Shown here piece after piece: positions 1-6,216 of a stretch of DNA of 14,079 nucleotides. Made by a program: the position numbers and the translations under genes. This stretch comes from CAZFAI01 sp964516555 (GTDB taxonomy: Bacteria > Patescibacteriota > Microgenomatia > UBA12405). Every line of letters starts with the position of its first letter. Within the stretch, counting starts at the first letter, position 1. Under the pieces are notes generated by a model. That model worked only from the letters and a program-made list of their open reading frames with translations. It ran no database searches and was not told the origin of the DNA. The stretch lies in contig CAZFAI010000023.1 of the NCBI GenBank assembly GCA_964516555.1, positions 1 through 14,079 on the forward strand, given 5' to 3'.

Positions 1-156
1 GAAAAGCAGCAGGGAGAAATCCTCGCTGCCATCAGAGAATTCAGGCCGGTCGTCACCGAGACCAAGACCGTCGTCGTCGAACCCGAAGTCAAGGTCACCC
101 GTACCAAGACCGAAGTGTTCTTCGACAACCTCTGGCAGTGGTTCAAAACCCACTAG
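1..156 (+). CDS. C-terminal fragment of an unknown protein
   Basis: Frame 1 is open from the first base to a TAG at 154-156, giving the last 51 residues of a gene that begins outside the window. The fragment is rich in charged residues and valine/threonine (a TKTVVVEPEVKV stretch) and ends with an aromatic segment, FFDNLWQWFKTH. I recognise no domain. It sits 69 nt upstream of the anchored-protein gene on the same strand with no terminator between them, so the two are probably co-transcribed. Base use is G/C-balanced, as in the next gene and unlike most of the window. The frame is supported by continuity with the window edge and by this similar composition. Confidence 0.6.
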   Translation, partial: EKQQGEILAAIREFRPVVTETKTVVVEPEVKVTRTKTEVFFDNLWQWFKTH

Positions 157-211
157 CCAGTCAGTCCGACAACCGAATAGTTCGCACTATACAAGTTCGT
201 GTATCACTCCA

Positions 212-218
212 AAAGGAG
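212..218 (+). promoter_or_regulatory. Shine-Dalgarno site for the 226 gene
   Basis: AAAGGAG ends 7 nt before the ATG at 226 and decides between this start and the upstream GTG at 199. Clear Shine-Dalgarno sites are the exception in this window, so its presence is notable. Confidence 0.7.
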
Positions 219-225
219 AAAGACG

Positions 226-789
226 ATGCGTATCCTCGGCGTTATGTTGGTAGTCTTGCTTCTGATCGCCCTCTTCATCTGGCCTGGCTGGTTGATCGGT
301 CGAGCCCTCTGGGACATCCCTCGGGACAACCAGAATACGGTACTCGCACCGGAGCGAACCCCTGTTCCTCCCGTGGATCCGATCGCCCCGCCCATCGAGC
401 AGCCCGCCGCTCAGACATTCGCCGATCCGGCTCCCGCCATCGACGGCATCACCAAAGGCGATACCGTTGATATCGAGCCAGGCCAAATGGTCTTGGGAGA
501 CGTGATCTTCACGAACCCCGAAACCCAAAAGCTGGTTGATGCCTACGACAACGGCGGAACTGGTGAAGGCACTGTTTTTTGGAACAACGGTTCCCAGACG
601 GTGTCCGTCCATGCTCCCTGGGGTGCTGGTCGCAAGATCATCACCTCCCAAGAGGCAGCCATGGCAGAAGTCATGAATGAGCTGCGTCAAGGCTGTGGAG
701 ATCCGAATGGTTGTGAAACCGTTCGCTTCGTCACGACCACCGGTCGCGGCATCCAGGTAGAGTACTACTCTGACGACGACGTCAAGTAG
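226..789 (+). CDS. Membrane-anchored protein of unknown function (187 aa)
   Basis: A single hydrophobic segment at residues 2-24 is followed by a proline-rich stretch (about 40-65, PVPPVDPIAPP) and a soluble C-terminal domain, so the protein is probably anchored by its N-terminus with the rest outside the membrane. No family is recognised. The C-terminal part has two cysteines close together (QGCGDPNGCE) that could form a disulfide. The ATG at 226 is chosen because AAAGGAG at 212-218 lies 7 nt upstream; an in-frame GTG at 199 would add nine residues but lies upstream of that site. The gene follows the fragment at 1-156 and is closed by the hairpin at 813-850. It is G/C-rich and slightly G-biased, unlike the 1217-6012 genes. 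Confidence 0.75.
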   Translation: MRILGVMLVVLLLIALFIWPGWLIGRALWDIPRDNQNTVLAPERTPVPPVDPIAPPIEQPAAQTFADPAPAIDGITKGDTVDIEPGQMVLGDVIFTNPETQKLVDAYDNGGTGEGTVFWNNGSQTVSVHAPWGAGRKIITSQEAAMAEVMNELRQGCGDPNGCETVRFVTTTGRGIQVEYYSDDDVK

Positions 790-812
790 ACGCTCTCGCC
801 CGGACAGGGATT

Positions 813-850
813 GCAGGAGCCTCAAGGTTTCCAAACCAAGAGGCTCCTGC
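813..850 (+). terminator. Hairpin terminator after the 226 gene
   Basis: An 11-bp perfect stem (813-823 GCAGGAGCCTC with 840-850 GAGGCTCCTGC) encloses a loop that itself holds GGTT/AACC. It begins 23 nt after the stop codon and is followed by a pyrimidine run (851-864, ending CCCTCTTT) and TTTT at 868-871 rather than an immediate T tract. It probably ends or protects the mRNA of the 1-789 genes. The absence of a classic U tract right after the stem leaves termination efficiency open. Confidence 0.65.
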
Positions 851-872
851 CTCTCCCCCTCTTTCAATTTTC

Positions 873-889
873 TAACCTTTATAAGGTTA
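873..889. repeat. Short inverted repeat between terminator and ribozyme
   Basis: TAACCTT (873-879) and AAGGTTA (883-889) form a perfect 7-bp inverted repeat around TAT. It can be extended by TTTT/AAAA with one bulged C and is followed by a run of A's. It lies where a promoter for the ribozyme and the small gene would be expected. TATAAG at 880-885 could serve as a -10, but no matching -35 is present at normal spacing, so its role is unknown. Confidence 0.3.
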
Positions 890-908
890 AAAAAAAGAAA
901 TGGGGAGA

Positions 909-986
909 ATGCAAGCAAGTAGTGTCTCCGCCTCAGGCGGACTGATGAGCATGTCCGGAATTCCGGACAGCGAAACACAATCATGA
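909..986 (+). CDS. Possible 25-codon upstream ORF running through the ribozyme
   Basis: An ATG at 909 opens a 25-codon frame (MQASSVSASGG...) that crosses the whole hammerhead and stops at a TGA (984-986) interlocked with the ATG of the next gene as ATGA. GGGGAG at 902-907 resembles a Shine-Dalgarno but sits only one nucleotide from the ATG, closer than usual. If translated, ribosomes would unfold the ribozyme and could re-initiate at 983, whose start has no Shine-Dalgarno of its own. A 25-codon open frame is not rare by chance, so this is a tentative call based on the overlap and the context. Confidence 0.25.
   Translation: MQASSVSASGGLMSMSGIPDSETQS
922..978 (+). ncRNA. Hammerhead self-cleaving ribozyme, type III
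   Basis: All parts of the hammerhead core are present in order. The stem III 5' strand GTGT (922-925) is followed by the cleavage-site nucleotide C926. Stem I pairs TCCGCC (927-932) with GGCGGA (936-941) around a TCA loop. The invariant CTGATGA is at 942-948. Stem II pairs GC+TGTCCGG (949-958, A951 bulged) with CCGGACA+GC (963-971) around AATT. The invariant GAA is at 972-974, and A975-C978 closes stem III against 922-925 (4 bp, the first being the expected A15.1-U16.1 pair). Stems I and II are capped and stem III is open, which defines type III. Predicted cleavage is between 926 and 927. The 3' product would carry the small membrane-protein gene, whose ATG is at 983. Confidence 0.9.
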
Positions 987-1234
987 AAAATATAATTTTG
1001 ATCACAAAATCAGTTGTCCTTGCCCTGGTTCTGCTTGTAGTCGGCTTGCAGTTTGTTGCTGCCTACAAAACTCATGTCAGAAACCAGGCTATTGATGCCT
1101 GTGCCCAAAATTCCTTCTATCAAATACAGTATACAGACGAAGAAGGTCGTCAGGTCACCGCCCGCGAACCCCAAAAGCATATCTTTGAGCAATGTCTGGT
1201 CAGAAAAGGTATCTTCCTAGAGCCTCTTGAGTAA
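983..1234 (+). CDS. Small membrane protein with two cysteines, downstream of the ribozyme (83 aa)
   Basis: The protein has one hydrophobic N-terminal segment (about residues 4-27) and a short polar tail with cysteines at 40 (DACAQNS) and 71 (EQCLVRKG), a spacing that suggests an extracytoplasmic disulfide. No named family is recognised. The start lies four bases after the last paired base of the hammerhead and has no Shine-Dalgarno; expression may depend on ribozyme cleavage or on coupling to the upstream ORF that overlaps it as ATGA. The end overlaps the convergent membrane-protein gene by 18 bp (stops at 1232-1234 and 1217-1219). The hydrophobic-plus-Cys design and the full-length open frame argue that it is a real gene, but with no homolog identified this is a moderate call. 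Confidence 0.65.
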   Translation: MKNIILITKSVVLALVLLVVGLQFVAAYKTHVRNQAIDACAQNSFYQIQYTDEEGRQVTAREPQKHIFEQCLVRKGIFLEPLE

Positions 1235-2827
1235 GTAAGCCGTTCCACCGTTTGGTAACTTGTACTCTCCCAATCTCTCATACCCGGCTTCGTTTTTTAA
1301 CACAAACTCTCTGGCCTGCTTATATGCCTCCAAATTAGTTGCATAAAAAGGCGCAATTTCCATCTCTCTATTACCACTCACCACCAAATCAAATTTTCCT
1401 ACATAATTTGCCAACTCTTCATCACTCTCGAACCTATCCCTGGCTCCCACTGAATGCATTTCCATCATCCTGCCCACCCCAACAACATCACGGTAAAGCA
1501 ACATATTGTTGTCATTCAACTCTTCAATGTTAATCAACATCAGTACATTCTGACTCCTGCCTGCCATCATCACTTGGGCATAAATATCTCCAATCATTCT
1601 TTTGTTCGGCCATGTCTGTCTTTTTACTCCCGAAACCGGATAATCAGAAATATTCACCCAATCCACCCAACCCAAAAGGAACGTCTCTCCACCCCATTTC
1701 ACCTCCCGCTTAATCGGCCATCTGTAGCTATTTAACCAAAATATTAGTAGAAAATACGACAGCAATCCCACCCCCACAACCTTTGCCCATTTTAAATTAA
1801 CATCCGACAGCTTCCTTAAACTCATTGTTGTCAACACCGCCAAGACCGGCAATATCGGCATGGTAAACCGGAAATCTTTGTTTTTAATAATTGTAAATAT
1901 TAAGTAATTAACCAACACAAATCCCCACAAAAACACCCTTCTTTCTTTTCTAAGCTCATCCTTAAATCCAAACAACAATACTATTATTGTCATTGCCGCC
2001 AATGGTGACAATTGATGAAGAAACATCAACTTAAAATAATGTATCCATGTCTGCCATTCCATTAAATTCATCGGATCCGTTAGTTTTTCTCCCTGCCCCG
2101 CCAAACCGGACAAATACAATCTAATATTGTGGTAATTAACTGCCCACCACCACCCGACAGAAACCAAATAAATTCCTGCCATCGGCATCAATACTAACAA
2201 CTCATCTGGTTTTCTATCCCTTATTTTTTTTACTATCAAAAAAACAAATATCGGTACAAAATAAATCATCCCGTTTAACTTGGTCAAAGACGCCAAAATA
2301 AACATCAGCAAAAACCATCCCCGATATTTTTTTATCCTCAAGTCATCAGATTTTAAATAAAAATAAACACCATAAGTCGTAAACATAAAAAGTGGCAAAT
2401 CCAGCAAAAACCCCCTTGATATGTCATAAACCACCGGAAACAAAGAAAACAAAACCGCCCCCAACCCAGCCCATTTCCAATTTTTCATTAACTCATAACC
2501 CAACAAATATACTCCAACAATTGAAACCAAAAAGAATAATGTGTTTAGTAAGGTAATCCCATCCACACTAGCCCCTGCTACAACTCCCCACATGCCACCA
2601 ATAAATTGTATCAACGGCGGATAACCATAAGCCGACCTGACAATTTGAATCAAGCCATTCTCACCATCTCCCGTCATCCATCTCCGAAACAACACGGCAA
2701 TCCTCAAATGGGCCGCCTGATCCCAAGCAGGTGGCGTATTATCAATCAAAAGCCAAGCCAAATTAGCTGCAAAATGAAAAGCCAACAAACAGAGCAATAA
2801 TGAATGTTTACGGATAAATTTATCCAC
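1217..2827 (-). CDS. GT-C-type membrane glycosyltransferase, ArnT/PMT-like (GT39-related)
   Basis: The protein has 536 aa with many hydrophobic segments. The first outside loop carries PPAWDQAAH (Asp36), matching the acidic WDE-type motif of GT-C enzymes that use polyprenyl-phosphate sugars. Further GT39-like marks are SRGFLLDLPLF and SLTKLNGMIYF, and the soluble C-terminal part follows the last membrane span. Such enzymes transfer a sugar from a lipid-linked donor to protein, lipid or polymer on the outer face of the membrane; the substrate cannot be read here. The start is GTG at 2827, as no in-frame ATG lies nearby. A TATAAT on the minus strand (2842-2837) ends 9 nt before it, so the mRNA may be nearly leaderless. 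It is divergent from the other GT-C-like gene, which suggests a shared role in surface glycans. Confidence 0.75.
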   Translation of the reverse strand: MDKFIRKHSLLLCLLAFHFAANLAWLLIDNTPPAWDQAAHLRIAVLFRRWMTGDGENGLIQIVRSAYGYPPLIQFIGGMWGVVAGASVDGITLLNTLFFLVSIVGVYLLGYELMKNWKWAGLGAVLFSLFPVVYDISRGFLLDLPLFMFTTYGVYFYLKSDDLRIKKYRGWFLLMFILASLTKLNGMIYFVPIFVFLIVKKIRDRKPDELLVLMPMAGIYLVSVGWWWAVNYHNIRLYLSGLAGQGEKLTDPMNLMEWQTWIHYFKLMFLHQLSPLAAMTIIVLLFGFKDELRKERRVFLWGFVLVNYLIFTIIKNKDFRFTMPILPVLAVLTTMSLRKLSDVNLKWAKVVGVGLLSYFLLIFWLNSYRWPIKREVKWGGETFLLGWVDWVNISDYPVSGVKRQTWPNKRMIGDIYAQVMMAGRSQNVLMLINIEELNDNNMLLYRDVVGVGRMMEMHSVGARDRFESDEELANYVGKFDLVVSGNREMEIAPFYATNLEAYKQAREFVLKNEAGYERLGEYKLPNGGTAYLLKRL

Positions 2828-2835
2828 TATATACT
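2807..2835 (+). promoter_or_regulatory. Candidate promoter of the 1049-aa membrane-protein gene
   Basis: TTTACG (2807-2812), a 17-nt spacer and TATACT (2830-2835) fit the sigma70 pattern. Transcription would begin near 2842, about 21 nt before the ATG at 2863, and no Shine-Dalgarno is seen in that short leader. It overlaps the first codons of the divergent gene. Confidence 0.45.
2812..2825. repeat. 14-bp perfect palindrome between divergent genes
   Basis: GGATAAATTTATCC reads the same on both strands. It lies between the -35 and -10 of the rightward promoter and covers the first codons of the leftward gene, so a dimeric regulator bound here could affect both. No binding protein is encoded nearby, and part of it is coding sequence, so function is speculative. 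Confidence 0.35.
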
Positions 2836-2836
2836 G

Positions 2837-2842
2837 ATTATA
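2837..2842 (-). promoter_or_regulatory. Candidate -10 box of the leftward GT-C gene
   Basis: The minus strand reads TATAAT here, ending 9 nt before the GTG start at 2827. No good -35 is present at 17-18 nt. If used, transcription would begin almost at the start codon. Confidence 0.35.
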
Positions 2843-2862
2843 CAGAAAGCATTCATTTCTTT

Positions 2863-5800
2863 ATGAAAATTAACCTTAAACAACTCTTGTATCCATGCCT
2901 CTTACTTTTATTGACTGTTGTAATTGCCGTTATTAATTACCAGCCTGATACCTTTCTCTCCGGCTGGGACACTCTCCATCCCGAGTTCAACTTTCCCCTC
3001 AATTTTAAGCGTCTGATATTCGGTGTCTGGCGAAGCGACCAGGGACTCGGTGCCTTGGCCGGCCACTCTCATATGGCCGATTTGCCCAGGGTATTTATCC
3101 TCTGGTTGTTTCACTTCTTCCTCCCCCTTTCTTTTCTCCGCTACTCTTATATTTTTCTCTGTCTGCTCTTGGGACCAATCGGACTATATTTTCTAATCAG
3201 CACTATAGTTTCCAAGAAAACCCGTCACCCTAATTTAATTGCCTTTATTTCTTCCCTTTTGTATCTTTTTAATCTTTCCACCCTTCAACAGTTTTATGTT
3301 GTTTTTGAAATGTTTCCCACCCAGTGGGCCCTTCTCCCCTGGATTCTTTGGGCAACCCTCAATTTTCTCCGTCATAACAAAAAGTTCCACCTCATTCTCT
3401 TTTTTGTTTTCACTCTCTTTGCCGCACCCCAAGCCTACGCCGCTCATCTTTGGTATCCCTTTTTTGGTGTCTACCTTTTATTCTTAATAATTTATTCCCG
3501 ATTCCAAAAAAAGGCATCCAAATCCGCTCTTCTGCTAATTGCTTTTACCCTTCTGATCAATTCCTTTTGGCTCCTTCCTAATCTTTACTTCATCAAGAAT
3601 GGTAGTCAATTTCCAAAAGACAACAAAAGCAACCGTCTGTATTCCCAGGAATTTCTACTCAAGAATCGGGAAACCGGCACTCTCAAAGATGCCGCCCTTA
3701 TTAAAGGTTTCTATTTTAACTGGAACATTTATGATTTTAACAGTCGCTCCAGTCCCAAACTCATGCCTCAATGGGAACATCACCTGGCCAATACCGACAT
3801 CCAACTTATCGGCTATGCTGTTTTTGCTGCTTCCTTTTTTGGTTTAATTCTGGCTTTCAAACAAAAAAATAAACTGCTTCTGACTCTGTCTCCCTTTTTT
3901 ATCATCCCTTTTGCCCTACTGGCCAACCGCACTTTTCCTTTTAATATTATCTTCGACCTGTTCCTAAAAATTCCATTTCTCCAGGAAGCCTTTCGCTTTA
4001 TTTTTACCAAAATTTCAATCCTGGCCCTAATCGGTCTTGTGATTTTCTTCAGTAACTTTCTTGTTTACCTTTTCGACAAACTAAAAACCTTCAAACTAAT
4101 TTACAGTCTCTCCGGGCTAGTTACCTTTCTACTTTTTATCTTTTCTTATCCCTATTTTCAAGGTCAACTTATCTCCCCGCAAATTAAAATTAAATACCCA
4201 ACTACCTACTTTCAATTTTGGGATACCATGTCAAAACTAGAACCCGGCAAAACCCTAGCCTTGCCTCTTCATGAGATTTCCGGTTGGACATATTACAACT
4301 GGGGATATCAGGGTTCCGGACACATTTGGTTTGGCATGCCTCAGTCTATTTTTGATCGTGACTCGGATCGCTGGGAGCCCAAAAACGAACAAGCTTACCG
4401 TGAATTTTCCCACGCAATTTACAGCAACAATCCCCTTCTGTTCAAAAACGCCGCATCCAAACACAAAGTCCGCTATCTCTTTTGGGATCAAAACATTATT
4501 TCCACTACCAAAAAAAATGAAGACCAGATAACCTTCAAAAATGAAATTGCTTGGCTCCTGGAACGTCTGGAAAATGAAAAATATATTAGCCCGGTATTCA
4601 ACCATGAAGGCTTAATCCTCTACCAAACAACTCAGGACAATGCCCTGGTAGAAATCAAAACTATTGATAAACATGTCGAACCACCTTTTCAATGGTCATA
4701 TTATGACCCCCACTACAATTTTGGAGACTATGTCAGCCTGCTGCCAACCGACGATGCCACTTCCACCTACCCCTTTAGAAATATTCTTACTGCCACTGAC
4801 CGGATTGATCCAGATAAACTAAAAATCTCGAAGTCAAATCACCAATGGTTACTTGAATTTACTTCACCACCGCCAAAGCTTAATCTTCCTCACCCCTCCG
4901 AAATCGGCAACATCCCGGCAGCCATTTATCTTCAATCCTTTGATCCGTCCACCCAAACCGCCCAGGTCCGCTTTGAATTCCCGCTGCCTAGTCAAACTAT
5001 TGGCAGCCTCAACCTTGTTCATACTATCAAAACCATCAAAAACGTTCTCTTTGTCAACTTCAACCACTTCCGCCTTGATTCCTACTTGACCGGATTAAAC
5101 CAAGAAACCCTCCTCGGCTTTGCCAATATATTCAACCAGTATGACAATTATTCTGCCAATACTTTCTTAGATTTTAATTTCGAAAACGTCCCCCAAAATA
5201 ATCCCTTCTTCCCGCCCTTTTCCGTCAAAGCCACCGGAATTGAACTTTCACCAACCGAAATTTTTCAACACAATCCGGATTCTCCCGGACTTATACTTAC
5301 CAATAATTCACTTATATATCAAACCAAAAAAGATACTCAAGGTTCACTCATCCCCTTCCCCGAACTTTCTCACCGCTTCGGCTACATCATTGGTATTAAG
5401 TCCAGATATCGTCAGGGCTTGCCTCTCCGCCTCTGTCTAAAAAATACCTACACCCAAGTCTGTTCAATAAACGACCAGTTGGATAAACACAAAAAATCTG
5501 ACTGGGATCACTTTCTAATTCCTCCCACCGATCCCGATGTTGGTTATGAAATCCATCTTAATGCTCTTTCTTTTGCTGGTATTACCTCCAAAACTGAAGT
5601 CGAATCAATTGTCCTTATTCCTATTGCCTATTCTTTTATGGCACACATCTCGTCACCCTCTACCTCTGATACTAATCTTCCCATTACATCTCTGGCACCA
5701 GATATTATTTACCAATTACCTAATTTATCTCTAGTCAAACTCAGATCATCAGAAACAATCCCCACTAACACCTATTTGGGACTCAATCAATCCTATAACA

Positions 5801-6012
5801 AAGCTTGGCATGCCTTTTATCTAAACAACGGCATACCCGTTTTTCTCAATGACCACGTCCTGATTAACAACTGGGCTAATGGCTGGAAAATATCCAAAGA
5901 GTTACCCGGTCAAACCGACATCTACATTTTCTTCTGGCCTCAGCTTTTAGAGTTCCTCGGATTTGTTCTTTTACCACTGCCACTTTTGTATTCACTGCTC
6001 CGTAAGAAATAA
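2863..6012 (+). CDS. Very large membrane protein, probable GT-C-fold glycosyltransferase (1049 aa)
   Basis: The N-terminal 450 residues are strongly hydrophobic with about ten membrane segments. The first outside loop has FLSGWDTLHPEFNF (Asp36) followed by DLPR (73-76), placed as in GT-C glycosyltransferases. The next 500 residues are a large soluble region that I cannot assign. It ends in a segment around residues 975-1010 (NQSYNKAWHAFYL, NNWANGWKI) and a last membrane span at about 1020-1045. The order (polytopic GT-C core, big extracytoplasmic part, terminal TM) resembles the AftD-type arabinofuranosyltransferases and YfhO-like proteins, but the match is by architecture only. The start ATG at 2863 lies behind a good promoter without a Shine-Dalgarno. 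With its divergent neighbour it may build or modify a surface polysaccharide. Confidence 0.6.
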   Translation: MKINLKQLLYPCLLLLLTVVIAVINYQPDTFLSGWDTLHPEFNFPLNFKRLIFGVWRSDQGLGALAGHSHMADLPRVFILWLFHFFLPLSFLRYSYIFLCLLLGPIGLYFLISTIVSKKTRHPNLIAFISSLLYLFNLSTLQQFYVVFEMFPTQWALLPWILWATLNFLRHNKKFHLILFFVFTLFAAPQAYAAHLWYPFFGVYLLFLIIYSRFQKKASKSALLLIAFTLLINSFWLLPNLYFIKNGSQFPKDNKSNRLYSQEFLLKNRETGTLKDAALIKGFYFNWNIYDFNSRSSPKLMPQWEHHLANTDIQLIGYAVFAASFFGLILAFKQKNKLLLTLSPFFIIPFALLANRTFPFNIIFDLFLKIPFLQEAFRFIFTKISILALIGLVIFFSNFLVYLFDKLKTFKLIYSLSGLVTFLLFIFSYPYFQGQLISPQIKIKYPTTYFQFWDTMSKLEPGKTLALPLHEISGWTYYNWGYQGSGHIWFGMPQSIFDRDSDRWEPKNEQAYREFSHAIYSNNPLLFKNAASKHKVRYLFWDQNIISTTKKNEDQITFKNEIAWLLERLENEKYISPVFNHEGLILYQTTQDNALVEIKTIDKHVEPPFQWSYYDPHYNFGDYVSLLPTDDATSTYPFRNILTATDRIDPDKLKISKSNHQWLLEFTSPPPKLNLPHPSEIGNIPAAIYLQSFDPSTQTAQVRFEFPLPSQTIGSLNLVHTIKTIKNVLFVNFNHFRLDSYLTGLNQETLLGFANIFNQYDNYSANTFLDFNFENVPQNNPFFPPFSVKATGIELSPTEIFQHNPDSPGLILTNNSLIYQTKKDTQGSLIPFPELSHRFGYIIGIKSRYRQGLPLRLCLKNTYTQVCSINDQLDKHKKSDWDHFLIPPTDPDVGYEIHLNALSFAGITSKTEVESIVLIPIAYSFMAHISSPSTSDTNLPITSLAPDIIYQLPNLSLVKLRSSETIPTNTYLGLNQSYNKAWHAFYLNNGIPVFLNDHVLINNWANGWKISKELPGQTDIYIFFWPQLLEFLGFVLLPLPLLYSLLRKK

Positions 6013-6022
6013 CCTATAGTAT

Positions 6023-6051
6023 TTGACTATTATACATATTTGTTATATAAT
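6023..6051 (+). promoter_or_regulatory. Sigma70-type promoter of the leader RNA / secreted-protein gene
   Basis: TTGACT (6023-6028), exactly 17 nt, then TATAAT (6046-6051): the best promoter match in the window. Transcription should start near 6057-6059, within the first pairs of the leader hairpin that begins at 6055. It lies 10 nt after the stop of the preceding gene. Confidence 0.75.
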
Positions 6052-6054
6052 ATA

Positions 6055-6110
6055 CGCAGTTTACAAGCAATCTATCGGCAATAACGCTGAGTTGATTTCT
6101 TGAAACTGCG
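6055..6110 (+). ncRNA. Structured leader hairpin upstream of the secreted-protein gene
   Basis: CGCAGTTT (6055-6062), a bulged A and CAAG (6064-6067) pair with CTTG+AAACTGCG (6099-6110), giving 12 bp. Further in, AATC/GATT (6069-6072 with 6094-6097) and TCGGC/GCTGA (6075-6079 with 6086-6090) continue the same arm. It starts within about three nt of the predicted transcription start and is followed by a terminator-like hairpin at 6132-6188. It is therefore either the 5' domain of an attenuated leader or the body of a ~130-nt small RNA. It lacks the CTGATGA core of hammerheads, and I match it to no known riboswitch with confidence. Confidence 0.5.
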
Positions 6111-6131
6111 TACTTTGACAACCGACCGCAT

Positions 6132-6188
6132 AAAGCAACCCGAAAGGATGGGAATAGCAACATTGCCGTTCTCTTGGGTTGCTTTTTT
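6132..6188 (+). terminator. Terminator-like hairpin with T6 inside the leader
   Basis: AAAGCAACCC (6132-6141) pairs with GGGTTGCTTT (6176-6185) and the T run continues to 6188. It lies between the promoter at 6023-6051 and the ATG at 6217, so when formed it would stop transcription before the gene. A second AGCAAC copy at 6156-6161 inside the loop could pair with the same 3' arm in place of the outer copy. The loop also has a GAAA tetraloop flanked by CC/GG (6140-6147). Either an attenuator or the end of a small RNA. Confidence 0.6.
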
Positions 6189-6216
6189 CAGGATTAGTAA
6201 AAAGAAAGGGAAAATC

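Noticed and set aside
199..225. GTG at 199 as start of the anchored protein
   Set aside because: The Shine-Dalgarno at 212-218 lies downstream of it and is correctly spaced for the ATG at 226.
138..470. Plus-strand 110-codon frame
   Set aside because: It overlaps the 226 gene in another frame and encodes an Arg/His/Ser-rich sequence typical of a shadow of G/C-rich coding DNA.
187..1005. Long minus-strand open frame of 272 codons
   Set aside because: It lies antisense to the well-supported 226 gene, its terminator and the hammerhead; its protein has no recognisable features and looks like a shadow frame.
6055..6110. Second hammerhead in the leader of the secreted-protein gene
   Set aside because: A GAAAC followed by a closing stem is present, but no CTGATGA core occurs between the strands; it is simply a long hairpin.
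6132..6188. Resemblance of the leader (GCAACCC-GAAA-GG) to a c-di-GMP-I (GEMM) riboswitch
   Set aside because: Only a short GCAA/GAAA/GGG pattern is similar; the characteristic downstream GCAAAGCC and second helix are not convincingly present, and the region folds better as a terminator.
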